DNA of 5,961 bases from Hydrogenophaga sp. (lineage in GTDB: Bacteria > Pseudomonadota > Gammaproteobacteria > Burkholderiales > Burkholderiaceae_C), in NCBI GenBank assembly GCA_025458415.1, contig JALOSN010000071.1, positions 1 to 5,961 of the forward strand, written 5' to 3'. Of this stretch, positions 1-5,325 are shown in pieces (positions within the stretch are counted from its first letter, which is position 1; each line of letters starts with the position of its first letter). Position numbers and translations under genes: made by a program. Under the pieces are notes generated by a model. It saw only the letters and a list, made by a program, of their open reading frames with translations. It did no database searches and was not told the origin of the DNA.

Positions 1-166
1 CGCCGGCCTGGCGGCGCAGACCGGCATGATCGGCCCCATGTCCACCATCGCCATGGGTGTGCTGATCCTGGACGAACCGTTCAATGCCTGGATCCTGGCT
101 GGCACGGTGCTGGTGGTCGCCGGGGTGTTCCTGGTGACGCGGCCGGGCGCCACCGGCGGGCGCTAG
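1..166 (+). CDS. EamA/DMT-family transporter, C-terminal fragment
   Basis: The visible part is the last 54 residues, read from base 2 to the TAG at 164-166; the gene begins left of the window. It contains the end of one hydrophobic helix (TGMIGPMSTIAMGVLIL), the conserved short D/E-P turn (LDEPFNAW) and a final helix (ILAGTVLVVAGVFLV), closing with a basic tail (TRPGATGGR). This 'P-x-S-T-I ... E-P ... G-x-x-L-V-x-A-G-V' layout is typical of the last two helices of drug/metabolite transporter (EamA) proteins, ten-helix inner-membrane permeases that often export amino acids or metabolites. The substrate cannot be told from this fragment. An SDR gene starts 30 bases downstream on the same strand and is probably cotranscribed. 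Family assignment is fairly secure; function is open. Confidence 0.8.
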   Translation, partial: AGLAAQTGMIGPMSTIAMGVLILDEPFNAWILAGTVLVVAGVFLVTRPGATGGR

Positions 167-196
167 GGGCCTTCAATCGATTTCAAGGAGACAGGA

Positions 197-994
197 ATGG
201 ACCTGGGTATCGGAGGCAGATGGGCGCTGGTCTGTGGTGCCAGCAAGGGTTTGGGCCTGGGCTGCGCGCAGGCCCTGGCCGCCGAAGGCGTGAATGTGGT
301 GATGGTGGCACGTGGCGCTGATGTGCTCCAGGCCTCGGCCGAGTGCATCCGCCGCGACGCGCCGGGGGCGCGGGTGCTGGCCGTGGCCGCCGACATCACC
401 ACCCCCGAAGGCCGTGCCGCCGCGTTCGCCGCGCCGGGCGGTCCGGGTTCGGACTTCGACATTCTGGTCACCAACGCCGGTGGTCCGCCGCCCGGCGACT
501 TCCGCGACTGGGACCGCGAGGCCTGGATCAAGGCGGTCGACGCCAACATGCTCACGCCCATCGAGCTGATCAAGGCCACGGTCGACGGCATGGCCGGGCG
601 CGGCTTCGGACGTGTCGTCAACATCACCAGCAGCGCGGTCAAGGCGCCCATCGACATCCTGGGTCTGTCCAATGGTGCGCGCAGCGGCCTGACCGGATTT
701 GTCGCCGGCCTGGCGCGCAGCGGCATCGCAGCCAAAGGGGTCACCCTCAACAACCTGCTGCCCGGCAAGTTCGACACCGACCGTCTGCAGGCCACCCTGG
801 CCAGCGCCGCCAGCAAGACCGGCAAGGCCGTGGACGACATCCGGGCCAGCCAGATGGGCCAGATTCCGGCCCGGCGCTTCGGCCATCCGCAAGAGTTCGG
901 CGCCATCTGCGCTTTCCTGTGCAGCGTGCACGCGGGCTACATCAACGGGCAGAACATCCTGCCCGATGGCGGCCTGTACCCAGGGACGTATTGA
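197..994 (+). CDS. SDR-family protein with atypical catalytic residues
   Basis: A 265-residue Rossmann-fold protein of the classical short-chain dehydrogenase/reductase size, presumably cytosolic. The cofactor loop CGASKGLG (residues 13-20) fits the Gly-rich motif except that Cys replaces the usual first Thr. D66 ends the AAD stretch, TNAGG (92-96) is the NAG motif, and N117 and S145 (NITSS) occupy the tetrad Asn and Ser places. Thirteen and seventeen residues after S145, where the YxxxK Tyr and Lys belong, there are S158 and R162 (LSNGARSGLTG). Such replacements are known in the BKR-like SDR subgroup, which resembles FabG but lacks a full tetrad. The C-terminal LLPGKFDTDRL and GQNILPDGG segments are well conserved SDR elements. 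The start is fixed by AAGGAGA (185-191), five bases before the ATG. It lies 30 bases after the transporter gene and converges on the amidase. The substrate is unknown, and it may not be a standard oxidoreductase. Confidence 0.9.
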   Translation: MDLGIGGRWALVCGASKGLGLGCAQALAAEGVNVVMVARGADVLQASAECIRRDAPGARVLAVAADITTPEGRAAAFAAPGGPGSDFDILVTNAGGPPPGDFRDWDREAWIKAVDANMLTPIELIKATVDGMAGRGFGRVVNITSSAVKAPIDILGLSNGARSGLTGFVAGLARSGIAAKGVTLNNLLPGKFDTDRLQATLASAASKTGKAVDDIRASQMGQIPARRFGHPQEFGAICAFLCSVHAGYINGQNILPDGGLYPGTY

Positions 995-1027
995 TCCGGC
1001 CGCTGGTCCGGGGTCCCGCCCGATTGG

Positions 1028-2482
1028 CTACTGAGCCAGCTGGGGCCGGACGGACATCCAGTCCCCAACCAGCGTCTCGTAGGCCGCCGCCCAGCGCAGC
1101 AGCAGCGCATCATGCCTCGGCCGGGCGATCAGCTGCAGGCCCATGGGCCAGCTGCCGTTGGGGTGGAAGCCGGCCGGCACGCTGATGGCCGGGGCACCGG
1201 CCAGGGTGGCGTAGATGGTGCACTCCATCCAGCGGTGGTAGGTGTCCATGGCACGACCCCCGACATCACGGGGCCAACGTTGCTCGACCGGGAAGGGCCA
1301 GCACTGGGCGGCCGGCAGCGCGATCAGGTCATATTGCTCGAACGCGGCCAGCAGCTGGTGCAGATAGGCCGTGCGTGCCTGGCAGGCCCGCTCGAACGTG
1401 GCAAAGCCCAGCCCCTGCGCCTGGTCGTGTTCCCATAGAGCCTCGGGCTTGAGCTTCTCTCGCCCGCCCGGCAGCGCCAGCACGGCGGCCACGCGTGGCG
1501 CCGTGAGCGCCTGGCGCCAGACCAGCCAGGTCTGCCAGAGCGCTTCGGGGTCGAAACCGGGTGCCAGCGGCTCCACACGGGCCCCGGCGCGGGCCAGGCG
1601 CGCCAGCGCCGATTCGCAGGCCGTGAGCACGCCGGGCTCGGTGGCCAGGTGCCCGTTCAGGTCACCCCACCAGCCGATGCGCAGGCCCTGCAGGGGGCTG
1701 GCGTCGGTGGGCAGGCGCTCGGCCAGGTTGCCCAGCACCGGGTCAGACCAGGACAGCGGCACGCGCGCATCGTGGCCAGCCTGGGTGGCCAGCAGGCGGG
1801 TCAGGTCGCGCACGCTGCGCGCCAGCGGCCCTTCCGTGCCGAGCTGGCTGATCCAGACCTCGGGGCCGGGTCCGAAGGGTACCAGGCCCTGGCTGGGGCG
1901 AAGGCCGAACAGGTTGTGCCAGGCGGCCGGGTTGCGCAGCGAGCCCATGAAGTCCGAACCGTCGGCCACCGGCAGCAGGCGCGCGGCCAGCGCGGCGCAG
2001 GCGCCACCGCTGCTGCCGCCTGCGCTGACGGCTGGGTCCCAGGCGTTGCGCGTCAGTCCGAACAGCTCGTTGAAGGTGTGCGAGCCCAGGCCGAACTCGG
2101 GCACATTGGTCTTGCCCATCACGATGGCACCGGCGGCCTTGATGCGCGCTGCCATGATGCTGTCGCTGCGCGCGGTGTTGCCCGCCAGCAGGCGACAGCC
2201 GTAGGTCGTGGGCAGGCCCGCCGCGGCCGAGGTGTCCTTGATGGCGTGAGGCAGGCCATGCAGCCAGCCACGCGACTGGCCGGCGGCGATCTCCTGGTCG
2301 CATTGCACCGCCTCGGCCAACAGATCTTGCGCAGGCCGCAGGCTGACGATGGCGTTGAGCCGTGGGTTCAGGCGGTCGATGCGTTCCAGGCAGGACCGCA
2401 TGACCTCGACACACGAAACCGACCCGGCATGGATGGCCTCGGACAGGGCGCTGGCGTCGCATTCGGTGATGGGGAGGTTCAT
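1028..2482 (-). CDS. Amidase-signature (AS) family amidase
   Basis: A 484-residue hydrolase of the amidase signature family, which cleaves C-N amide bonds with a Ser-cisSer-Lys triad. The triad is visible as K82 (HAIKDTS), S157 (GGSSGG, 155-160) and nucleophile S181 (DFMGSLRNP). The 24-residue spacing between the two serines is that of malonamidase E2 and FAAH. M179 sits where the signature pattern has Gly/Ala, a variation I recall from related amidases. The C-terminal APAISVPAGF and GLQLIARP segments are also family-typical. I place the start at 2482 because a GGAG ribosome site (2490-2493) lies seven bases upstream and the N-terminus then begins MNLPITECDASALSEAI, as in homologues. An in-frame ATG at 2551 would overlap the transporter gene. 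It is not convincingly GatA, since no gatB or gatC is adjacent. The substrate is unknown. It follows the transporter at 2511-3455 by 28 bases, so the two are probably one operon. Confidence 0.92.
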   Translation of the reverse strand: MNLPITECDASALSEAIHAGSVSCVEVMRSCLERIDRLNPRLNAIVSLRPAQDLLAEAVQCDQEIAAGQSRGWLHGLPHAIKDTSAAAGLPTTYGCRLLAGNTARSDSIMAARIKAAGAIVMGKTNVPEFGLGSHTFNELFGLTRNAWDPAVSAGGSSGGACAALAARLLPVADGSDFMGSLRNPAAWHNLFGLRPSQGLVPFGPGPEVWISQLGTEGPLARSVRDLTRLLATQAGHDARVPLSWSDPVLGNLAERLPTDASPLQGLRIGWWGDLNGHLATEPGVLTACESALARLARAGARVEPLAPGFDPEALWQTWLVWRQALTAPRVAAVLALPGGREKLKPEALWEHDQAQGLGFATFERACQARTAYLHQLLAAFEQYDLIALPAAQCWPFPVEQRWPRDVGGRAMDTYHRWMECTIYATLAGAPAISVPAGFHPNGSWPMGLQLIARPRHDALLLRWAAAYETLVGDWMSVRPQLAQ

Positions 2483-2489
2483 CAAAGGA

Positions 2490-2493
2490 CTCC
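2490..2493 (-). promoter_or_regulatory. Ribosome binding site that sets the amidase start
   Basis: On the - strand the sequence reads TGGAGTCCTTTG followed by ATG, giving GGAG seven bases before the codon at 2482-2480. This supports the short amidase start over the upstream in-frame ATG at 2551, which lies inside the coding region of the preceding transporter. Confidence 0.7.
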
Positions 2494-2510
2494 AGGTGGT
2501 GCAGGAACCA

Positions 2511-3455
2511 TCAGGTTCGTCGGCTGGACGACACCAGGATGCCACCGACAATCAGAACAAAACCCGCAGCATGGAACAGCCGAGGCGCTTCGCCCAGCAG
2601 CAGGGCCGACATGATGGCCGCGAACAGCGGCGTGAGGTTGGAAAAGAACCCAGCCACCGCAGGCCCCACCCGGGCCACGCCGGCACCCCAGCAGCGGTAA
2701 GCCAGCACCGAAGGGCCGATGGCCACGTACAGCAGGGCGGCCACCAGCGGCCAGCCCCACTGGATGCTGTTCACCGCACCACCGGCCGGCTGCGGGAGCA
2801 GCCACTCTCCACCGGTCATCAGCGCAGACCAGCCCAGGCCGAACACCATCTGCCCCAGCAGGAAGGCGGCCCAATCGCTGCGGATATGGGGTGGGTAGCC
2901 ACCCTCGGGTGGCCGAACCAGCAGCCAGCTGTACCAGGCCCAGACCATGGAAGCCAGCAGCATCCACCCGTCGCCCGGCACCAGCCGCACGCCGGCCAGC
3001 GCGCCCAGCTCACCCCGCGTCAGCACCACCGCGACACCGGTCAGCGACAGCAGCGCGCCCAAGGCAGCCCGACGCGAGACACCGGCACCAAAGAACAGCC
3101 GGCCCATCAGCAGCATCCAGACCGGCGTGCTCGCGGCCACCAGCGTGACGTTGATGGGGGTGGACGTCTTCAGGGCCAGGTACTGAAGCGCGTTGTACAG
3201 ACCCACGCCCAGCAGCCCCAGCAAGGCAAAACGACGCCAGTGGGGCCACAACCCGCTGCCCCGCCGCAGCACCCAGGCAGCCAGCGGCACCATGATGGCA
3301 AAGGCCAGCACCCAGCGCATGAAGTTCAGTGTCACCGGCGGCACCACCCCCTGCATCATCCGGCCCACGACCGCATTGCCGGCCCACATCAGTGGCGGGA
3401 TGACCAGCAGGGCGGCGGTGCCCACTGTCAGGCGGTGGGTGGTGGGATCGGGCAT
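2511..3455 (-). CDS. EamA/DMT-family transporter
   Basis: A 314-residue inner-membrane permease, the usual length for ten-helix drug/metabolite transporters with two EamA repeats (roughly residues 12-145 and 160-310). Conserved landmarks are LLVIPPLMWAGNAVVGR (17-32), PPVTLNFMRW (39-48) and the helix-5 region LVAASTPVWMLL (105-116) in the first repeat. In the second they are VGPAVAGFFSNLTPLFAAIMSALLLGE (263-289) and the final helix with a basic tail (SRRT). These proteins move small metabolites, often outward; this one's substrate is unknown. The frame stays open upstream to 3710, but homologous sequence starts at MPDPTTHRL, so I choose 3455. No Shine-Dalgarno precedes that ATG, and the codon lies within a perfect inverted repeat (3450-3484). 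The amidase gene follows by 28 bases, which suggests linked expression. It is divergent from qor. Confidence 0.9.
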   Translation of the reverse strand: MPDPTTHRLTVGTAALLVIPPLMWAGNAVVGRMMQGVVPPVTLNFMRWVLAFAIMVPLAAWVLRRGSGLWPHWRRFALLGLLGVGLYNALQYLALKTSTPINVTLVAASTPVWMLLMGRLFFGAGVSRRAALGALLSLTGVAVVLTRGELGALAGVRLVPGDGWMLLASMVWAWYSWLLVRPPEGGYPPHIRSDWAAFLLGQMVFGLGWSALMTGGEWLLPQPAGGAVNSIQWGWPLVAALLYVAIGPSVLAYRCWGAGVARVGPAVAGFFSNLTPLFAAIMSALLLGEAPRLFHAAGFVLIVGGILVSSSRRT

Positions 3456-3484
3456 GCCCGCACTGTAGCAACCCGGGCATGCCC
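3450..3484 (-). repeat. Perfect 11-bp inverted repeat over the transporter start codon
   Basis: Arms at 3450-3460 and 3474-3484 are exact reverse complements (11 bp) around a 13-base loop (3461-3473). Each arm holds the palindrome GGGCATGCCC, so the element is also a direct repeat of that palindrome with centres 25 bp apart. In the transporter mRNA the AUG (3455-3453) lies inside the right-hand arm, so folding would hide the start codon. It could equally be a protein-binding site in the divergent promoter region. No U-tract follows in either direction, so it is not a normal terminator. The pairing is seen directly; the role is inference. Confidence 0.6.
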
Positions 3485-3603
3485 TGCGGCAGGCGAGGTT
3501 CAAGGCACTGTCGCGCACGCGAAAGCGCGGTTTCGTGGCAGCATCGGGCACTGGACACCCCGGGCTGTCGTCCGGGAAGACAAACCATCCTGAGGAGACC
3601 CGA
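3456..3603. promoter_or_regulatory. Divergent intergenic region between transporter and qor
   Basis: These 148 bases must hold the promoters for both the leftward transporter/amidase genes and rightward qor. I cannot name convincing -35/-10 pairs. The best leftward candidate is TACAGT, ending six bases before the transporter ATG; it would give a nearly leaderless transcript but lacks a good -35 partner. The region also contains the inverted repeat listed separately and a weaker imperfect hairpin around 3516-3537 (CGAAA/TTTCG arms). The qor ribosome site GAGGAGA is at 3592-3598. I see no coding content here. Confidence 0.5.
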
Positions 3604-4596
3604 ATGACCATCAGCAGCCGTACCGTGCGCATCCACGCCAATGGCGGACCCGAACAACTTGTCCTCGACACGGTGGAGGTGGGTGATCCGGGCCCGGGCC
3701 AGGTACGCATCCGTCACCATGCGATCGGCCTGAACTTCATCGACGTCTACCAGCGCAGCGGCCTGTATGCCCTGCCGCTGCCGCTGTCGCTGGGGATGGA
3801 GGGTGCGGGCGTGATCGAGGCTGTGGGTGAAGGGGTCACGCACCTGAAGATCGGTGATCGCGCCGCCTATGCCGCCAATCCGCCGGGCAGCTACAGCGAG
3901 GTGCGCGTGATGCCCGCCATGAACGTCTGTCAGCTGCCCGATGCCATCGACTTCGAGACCGGTGCGGCCATGATGCTCAAGGGCCTGACGGCCCAGTACC
4001 TGCTCAAGCGCTGCAAGCCGGTCGAGGGTCTGGAGCCAGGTGATTTCGTGCTGTTTCATGCGGCCGCCGGTGGCGTCGGCCTGATCGCCTGCCAATGGGC
4101 ACGGGCGCTGGGTCTGCGGCTGATCGGAACCGCCGGCACCGATGAAAAATGTGCCCTGGCGGCCGAACACGGTGCCGAGTTCACCATCAATTACCGGACC
4201 GAAAACTTCACCCAGCGGGTCAAGGACATCACCGGTGGCCAGGGCGTCAAGGTGGTCTACGACTCGGTCGGCAAGGACACCTGGGAAGGTTCGCTCGACT
4301 GCCTGCGGCCCTTCGGCCTGATGGTCAGCTTCGGCAACGCCAGCGGTCCGGTCGCCCCCTTTTCGCCGGGCATCCTCGGACCCAAGGGCTCACTCTATGT
4401 GACGCGCCAGACCCTGTTCACCCACATCAGCAGCCGCGAACGCACCCAGGTCATGGCCAACGACCTGTTCGACGTGGTGGGCGGCGGGCAGGTGAAGATC
4501 CGCATCGACCAGCGCTTTGCACTGGCCGACGTGAGGCAGGCGCACGAAAGCCTGGAAGCCCGTGCCACCACCGGCTGCACCATCCTGCTGCCCTGA
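3604..4596 (+). CDS. qor: NADPH:quinone oxidoreductase (zeta-crystallin type)
   Basis: A 330-residue cytosolic medium-chain reductase of the zinc-free quinone oxidoreductase branch, which uses NADPH to reduce quinones. The N-terminal GroES-like half includes the GLNFIDVYQRSGLY (42-55) and GMEGAGVIEAVGEG (64-77) segments. The nucleotide-binding half contains HAAAGGVGLIACQWAR (152-167); the whole stretch 146-167 fits the zeta-crystallin signature position by position. YDSVGKDTWEGSLDCL (219-234), LMVSFGNASG (239-248), KGSLYVTR (261-268) and the end EARATTGCTILLP match E. coli Qor closely as I remember it. No structural or catalytic zinc ligands are present. The start at 3604 is set by GAGGAGA (3592-3598), five bases upstream; an in-frame ATG at 3535 would add 23 residues that look like non-coding sequence. 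It appears monocistronic, divergent from the transporter and convergent with the outer-membrane protein gene. Confidence 0.95.
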   Translation: MTISSRTVRIHANGGPEQLVLDTVEVGDPGPGQVRIRHHAIGLNFIDVYQRSGLYALPLPLSLGMEGAGVIEAVGEGVTHLKIGDRAAYAANPPGSYSEVRVMPAMNVCQLPDAIDFETGAAMMLKGLTAQYLLKRCKPVEGLEPGDFVLFHAAAGGVGLIACQWARALGLRLIGTAGTDEKCALAAEHGAEFTINYRTENFTQRVKDITGGQGVKVVYDSVGKDTWEGSLDCLRPFGLMVSFGNASGPVAPFSPGILGPKGSLYVTRQTLFTHISSRERTQVMANDLFDVVGGGQVKIRIDQRFALADVRQAHESLEARATTGCTILLP

Positions 4597-4627
4597 AGAA
4601 AAGGCCGCACCGGTCCCGGGTGCGGCC
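4596..4627 (-). terminator. Rho-independent terminator of the outer-membrane protein gene
   Basis: A perfect 9-bp stem GGCCGCACC (4603-4611) / GGTGCGGCC (4619-4627) with a 7-base loop is followed on the - strand by TTTTCTT (4602-4596). It begins 20 bases after the stop of the - strand gene at 4648. The U-tract reaches the last base of the qor stop codon. There is no T-run on the + strand side, so it is a good terminator only for leftward transcription, although the stem could also hinder read-through from qor. Confidence 0.85.
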
Positions 4628-4647
4628 CGGTCAGGACAGGCGCCCGG

Positions 4648-5187
4648 TCAGAAGCGCAAGCCCATGCCCACGGTGATGCCGTCGACCTTGACGCCCTTGC
4701 GGTCGTAGTAGTTCATGTAGTCGGCATTCAGGGACAGCCGGGGCGTGAATGCATAGCTGGCGCCACCTCCGTACGCCAGACCGGTGCCGCGGTCCGACAC
4801 GCTGAAGCCGCCGCTGCTGGCGCTGACCTTGGTGCTGGTGGCACCGAGCCGGCCGAACAGCTCGAACGATTCGCCGATCTTGAACTTGGGCTTGATGAAG
4901 GCACCGACCATGTTGTCGACCTTGCCCTTGACCGTCACGCCTCCCACGCGCACATCATCCGAACCCATGCCCAGACCCAGCATGGCCTCGGCCGCCAGGT
5001 TGGGGGAGAGCTCGTAGCCCACGATGCCGCGGACCATGCCTGGCTTGATGGTGCTGCGGAATGCGGGGCTGTTTTCCTCGTACTCCAGCGAGCTGTAGCC
5101 GAGCTCGCCATAGACACCTTGTGCGTGGGCACCCAGTGCGGTCAGGGATGCCGCTGCAACGGCCAGCATTCGTGTGGTGTGTTTCAT
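4648..5187 (-). CDS. Small outer-membrane beta-barrel protein (OMP_b-brl/porin-family type)
   Basis: A 179-residue exported protein. Residues 1-22 form a signal peptide: basic start MKHTTR, hydrophobic core MLAVAAASLTALG, and AHA before Q23 as the signal peptidase I site. The mature part, about 157 residues, starts GVYGELGYSSLEYEE and continues as alternating amphipathic strands with Gly/aromatic turns: GIVGYELSPNLAAEAMLGLG (54-73), VGAFIKPKFKIGESFELFGRLG (94-115), GLAYGGGASYAFTPRLSLNADYMNYY (136-161). It ends ITVGMGLRF, with the terminal Phe expected of the BAM-recognised C-terminal strand. Size and style fit an eight-stranded barrel. Function is not evident; such proteins range from adhesion or stress proteins to narrow pores. 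The start at 5187 follows a full AAGGAGG (5192-5198); an in-frame ATG at 5232 would spoil the signal peptide. It has its own terminator and a long leader with an inverted repeat, so it is probably monocistronic. Confidence 0.88.
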   Translation of the reverse strand: MKHTTRMLAVAAASLTALGAHAQGVYGELGYSSLEYEENSPAFRSTIKPGMVRGIVGYELSPNLAAEAMLGLGMGSDDVRVGGVTVKGKVDNMVGAFIKPKFKIGESFELFGRLGATSTKVSASSGGFSVSDRGTGLAYGGGASYAFTPRLSLNADYMNYYDRKGVKVDGITVGMGLRF

Positions 5188-5191
5188 GAAA

Positions 5192-5198
5192 CCTCCTT
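5192..5198 (-). promoter_or_regulatory. Strong Shine-Dalgarno of the outer-membrane protein gene
   Basis: AAGGAGG on the - strand stands four bases before the ATG at 5187. It is a near-full anti-SD match, stronger than the sites of the neighbouring genes. It fixes the start after which a clean signal peptide is read and suggests high translation. Confidence 0.75.
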
Positions 5199-5207
5199 GC
5201 GTGTTGA

Positions 5208-5240
5208 ACAGACTGTCGCTTCGGATGAGCAACAGTCTGT
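5208..5240. repeat. Inverted repeat in the leader of the outer-membrane protein gene
   Basis: ACAGACTGT (5208-5216) and ACAGTCTGT (5232-5240) are perfect 9-bp inverted arms. One mismatch further in, three more pairs (GCT 5218-5220 / AGC 5228-5230) give a 12-of-13 pair stem with a 7-base loop. It lies about 10 bases upstream of the Shine-Dalgarno. It could be an mRNA leader hairpin or a dyad operator; no T-run follows on the - strand, so it is not a terminator. A 9-bp arm pair could occur by chance in a window this size. Confidence 0.45.
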
Positions 5241-5288
5241 GGGAGGCTCCTGGGCGCGGGGTGTTCCCGTGCGTTGGCTAACCCGCGG

Positions 5289-5318
5289 CAAAGAAGGTAT
5301 CGGTCTGTAAGCCGACCG
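5289..5318 (-). terminator. Possible weak terminator of the aminotransferase gene
   Basis: On the - strand CGGTC/GACCG form a 5-bp stem (5314-5318 with 5301-5305) around an 8-base loop, followed by the pyrimidine-rich ATACCTTCTTTG (5300-5289). It sits 8 bases after the stop at 5326. The stem is short and the T-tract is interrupted, so this is only a tentative call. Confidence 0.3.
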
Positions 5319-5325
5319 GGCCTGA

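Larger units (their letters stand above)
5188..5325 (-). promoter_or_regulatory. Leader/promoter region of the outer-membrane protein gene
   Basis: This 138-base gap between the aminotransferase stop and the barrel-protein start has no credible coding content. It holds the Shine-Dalgarno, the inverted repeat at 5208-5240 and a weak hairpin just after the aminotransferase stop. The length and the separate terminator-like hairpin suggest an independent promoter here, but I cannot point to a convincing -35/-10 pair. Confidence 0.4.

Noticed and set aside
173..931. Long open frame of 252 codons antisense to the SDR gene, and a second (163-906) in another - strand frame
   Set aside because: Both overlap a well-supported SDR gene, have low-complexity Arg/Ala/Gly/Pro-rich translations with no recognisable domain, and arise readily in high-GC DNA.
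995..1027. Possible terminator in the 33-base gap between the convergent SDR and amidase stops
   Set aside because: Only short CCGG and GGGAC/GTCCC matches with uneven spacing are present and there is no T-run on either strand.
2483..2551. Upstream in-frame ATG that would lengthen the amidase by 23 residues
   Set aside because: It lies inside the transporter gene, and a proper GGAG site precedes the ATG at 2482.
1371..2614. Long + strand open frames opposite the amidase (1371-2204 and 1649-2614)
   Set aside because: They mirror the amidase codons; the amidase has an intact catalytic triad while these translations have no domain and no ribosome site.
3516..3537. Imperfect CGAAA/TTTCG hairpin upstream of qor
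   Set aside because: A five-pair stem with bulged extension in GC-rich DNA is weak, and nothing ties it to a known regulatory element.
2349..3593. 414-codon + strand open frame opposite the transporter
   Set aside because: The Gln/His/Arg-rich translation is the typical shadow of a hydrophobic membrane protein on the other strand.
3535..3603. Upstream in-frame ATG for qor
   Set aside because: The GAGGAGA site five bases before 3604 and the family N-terminus (TVRIHANGGPEQL) both support the later start.
3456..3710. Upstream extension of the transporter frame to 3710
   Set aside because: The extra 85 residues are not membrane-protein-like and would overlap the qor start; known family N-termini fit the ATG at 3455.
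3010..4170. 386-codon - strand open frame crossing the intergenic region and the 5' half of qor
   Set aside because: It spans two clear genes and a promoter region, and its translation shows no family motifs.
5188..5232. Upstream in-frame ATG for the outer-membrane protein
   Set aside because: It would place 15 polar residues before a clean signal peptide, and the AAGGAGG lies directly before 5187.
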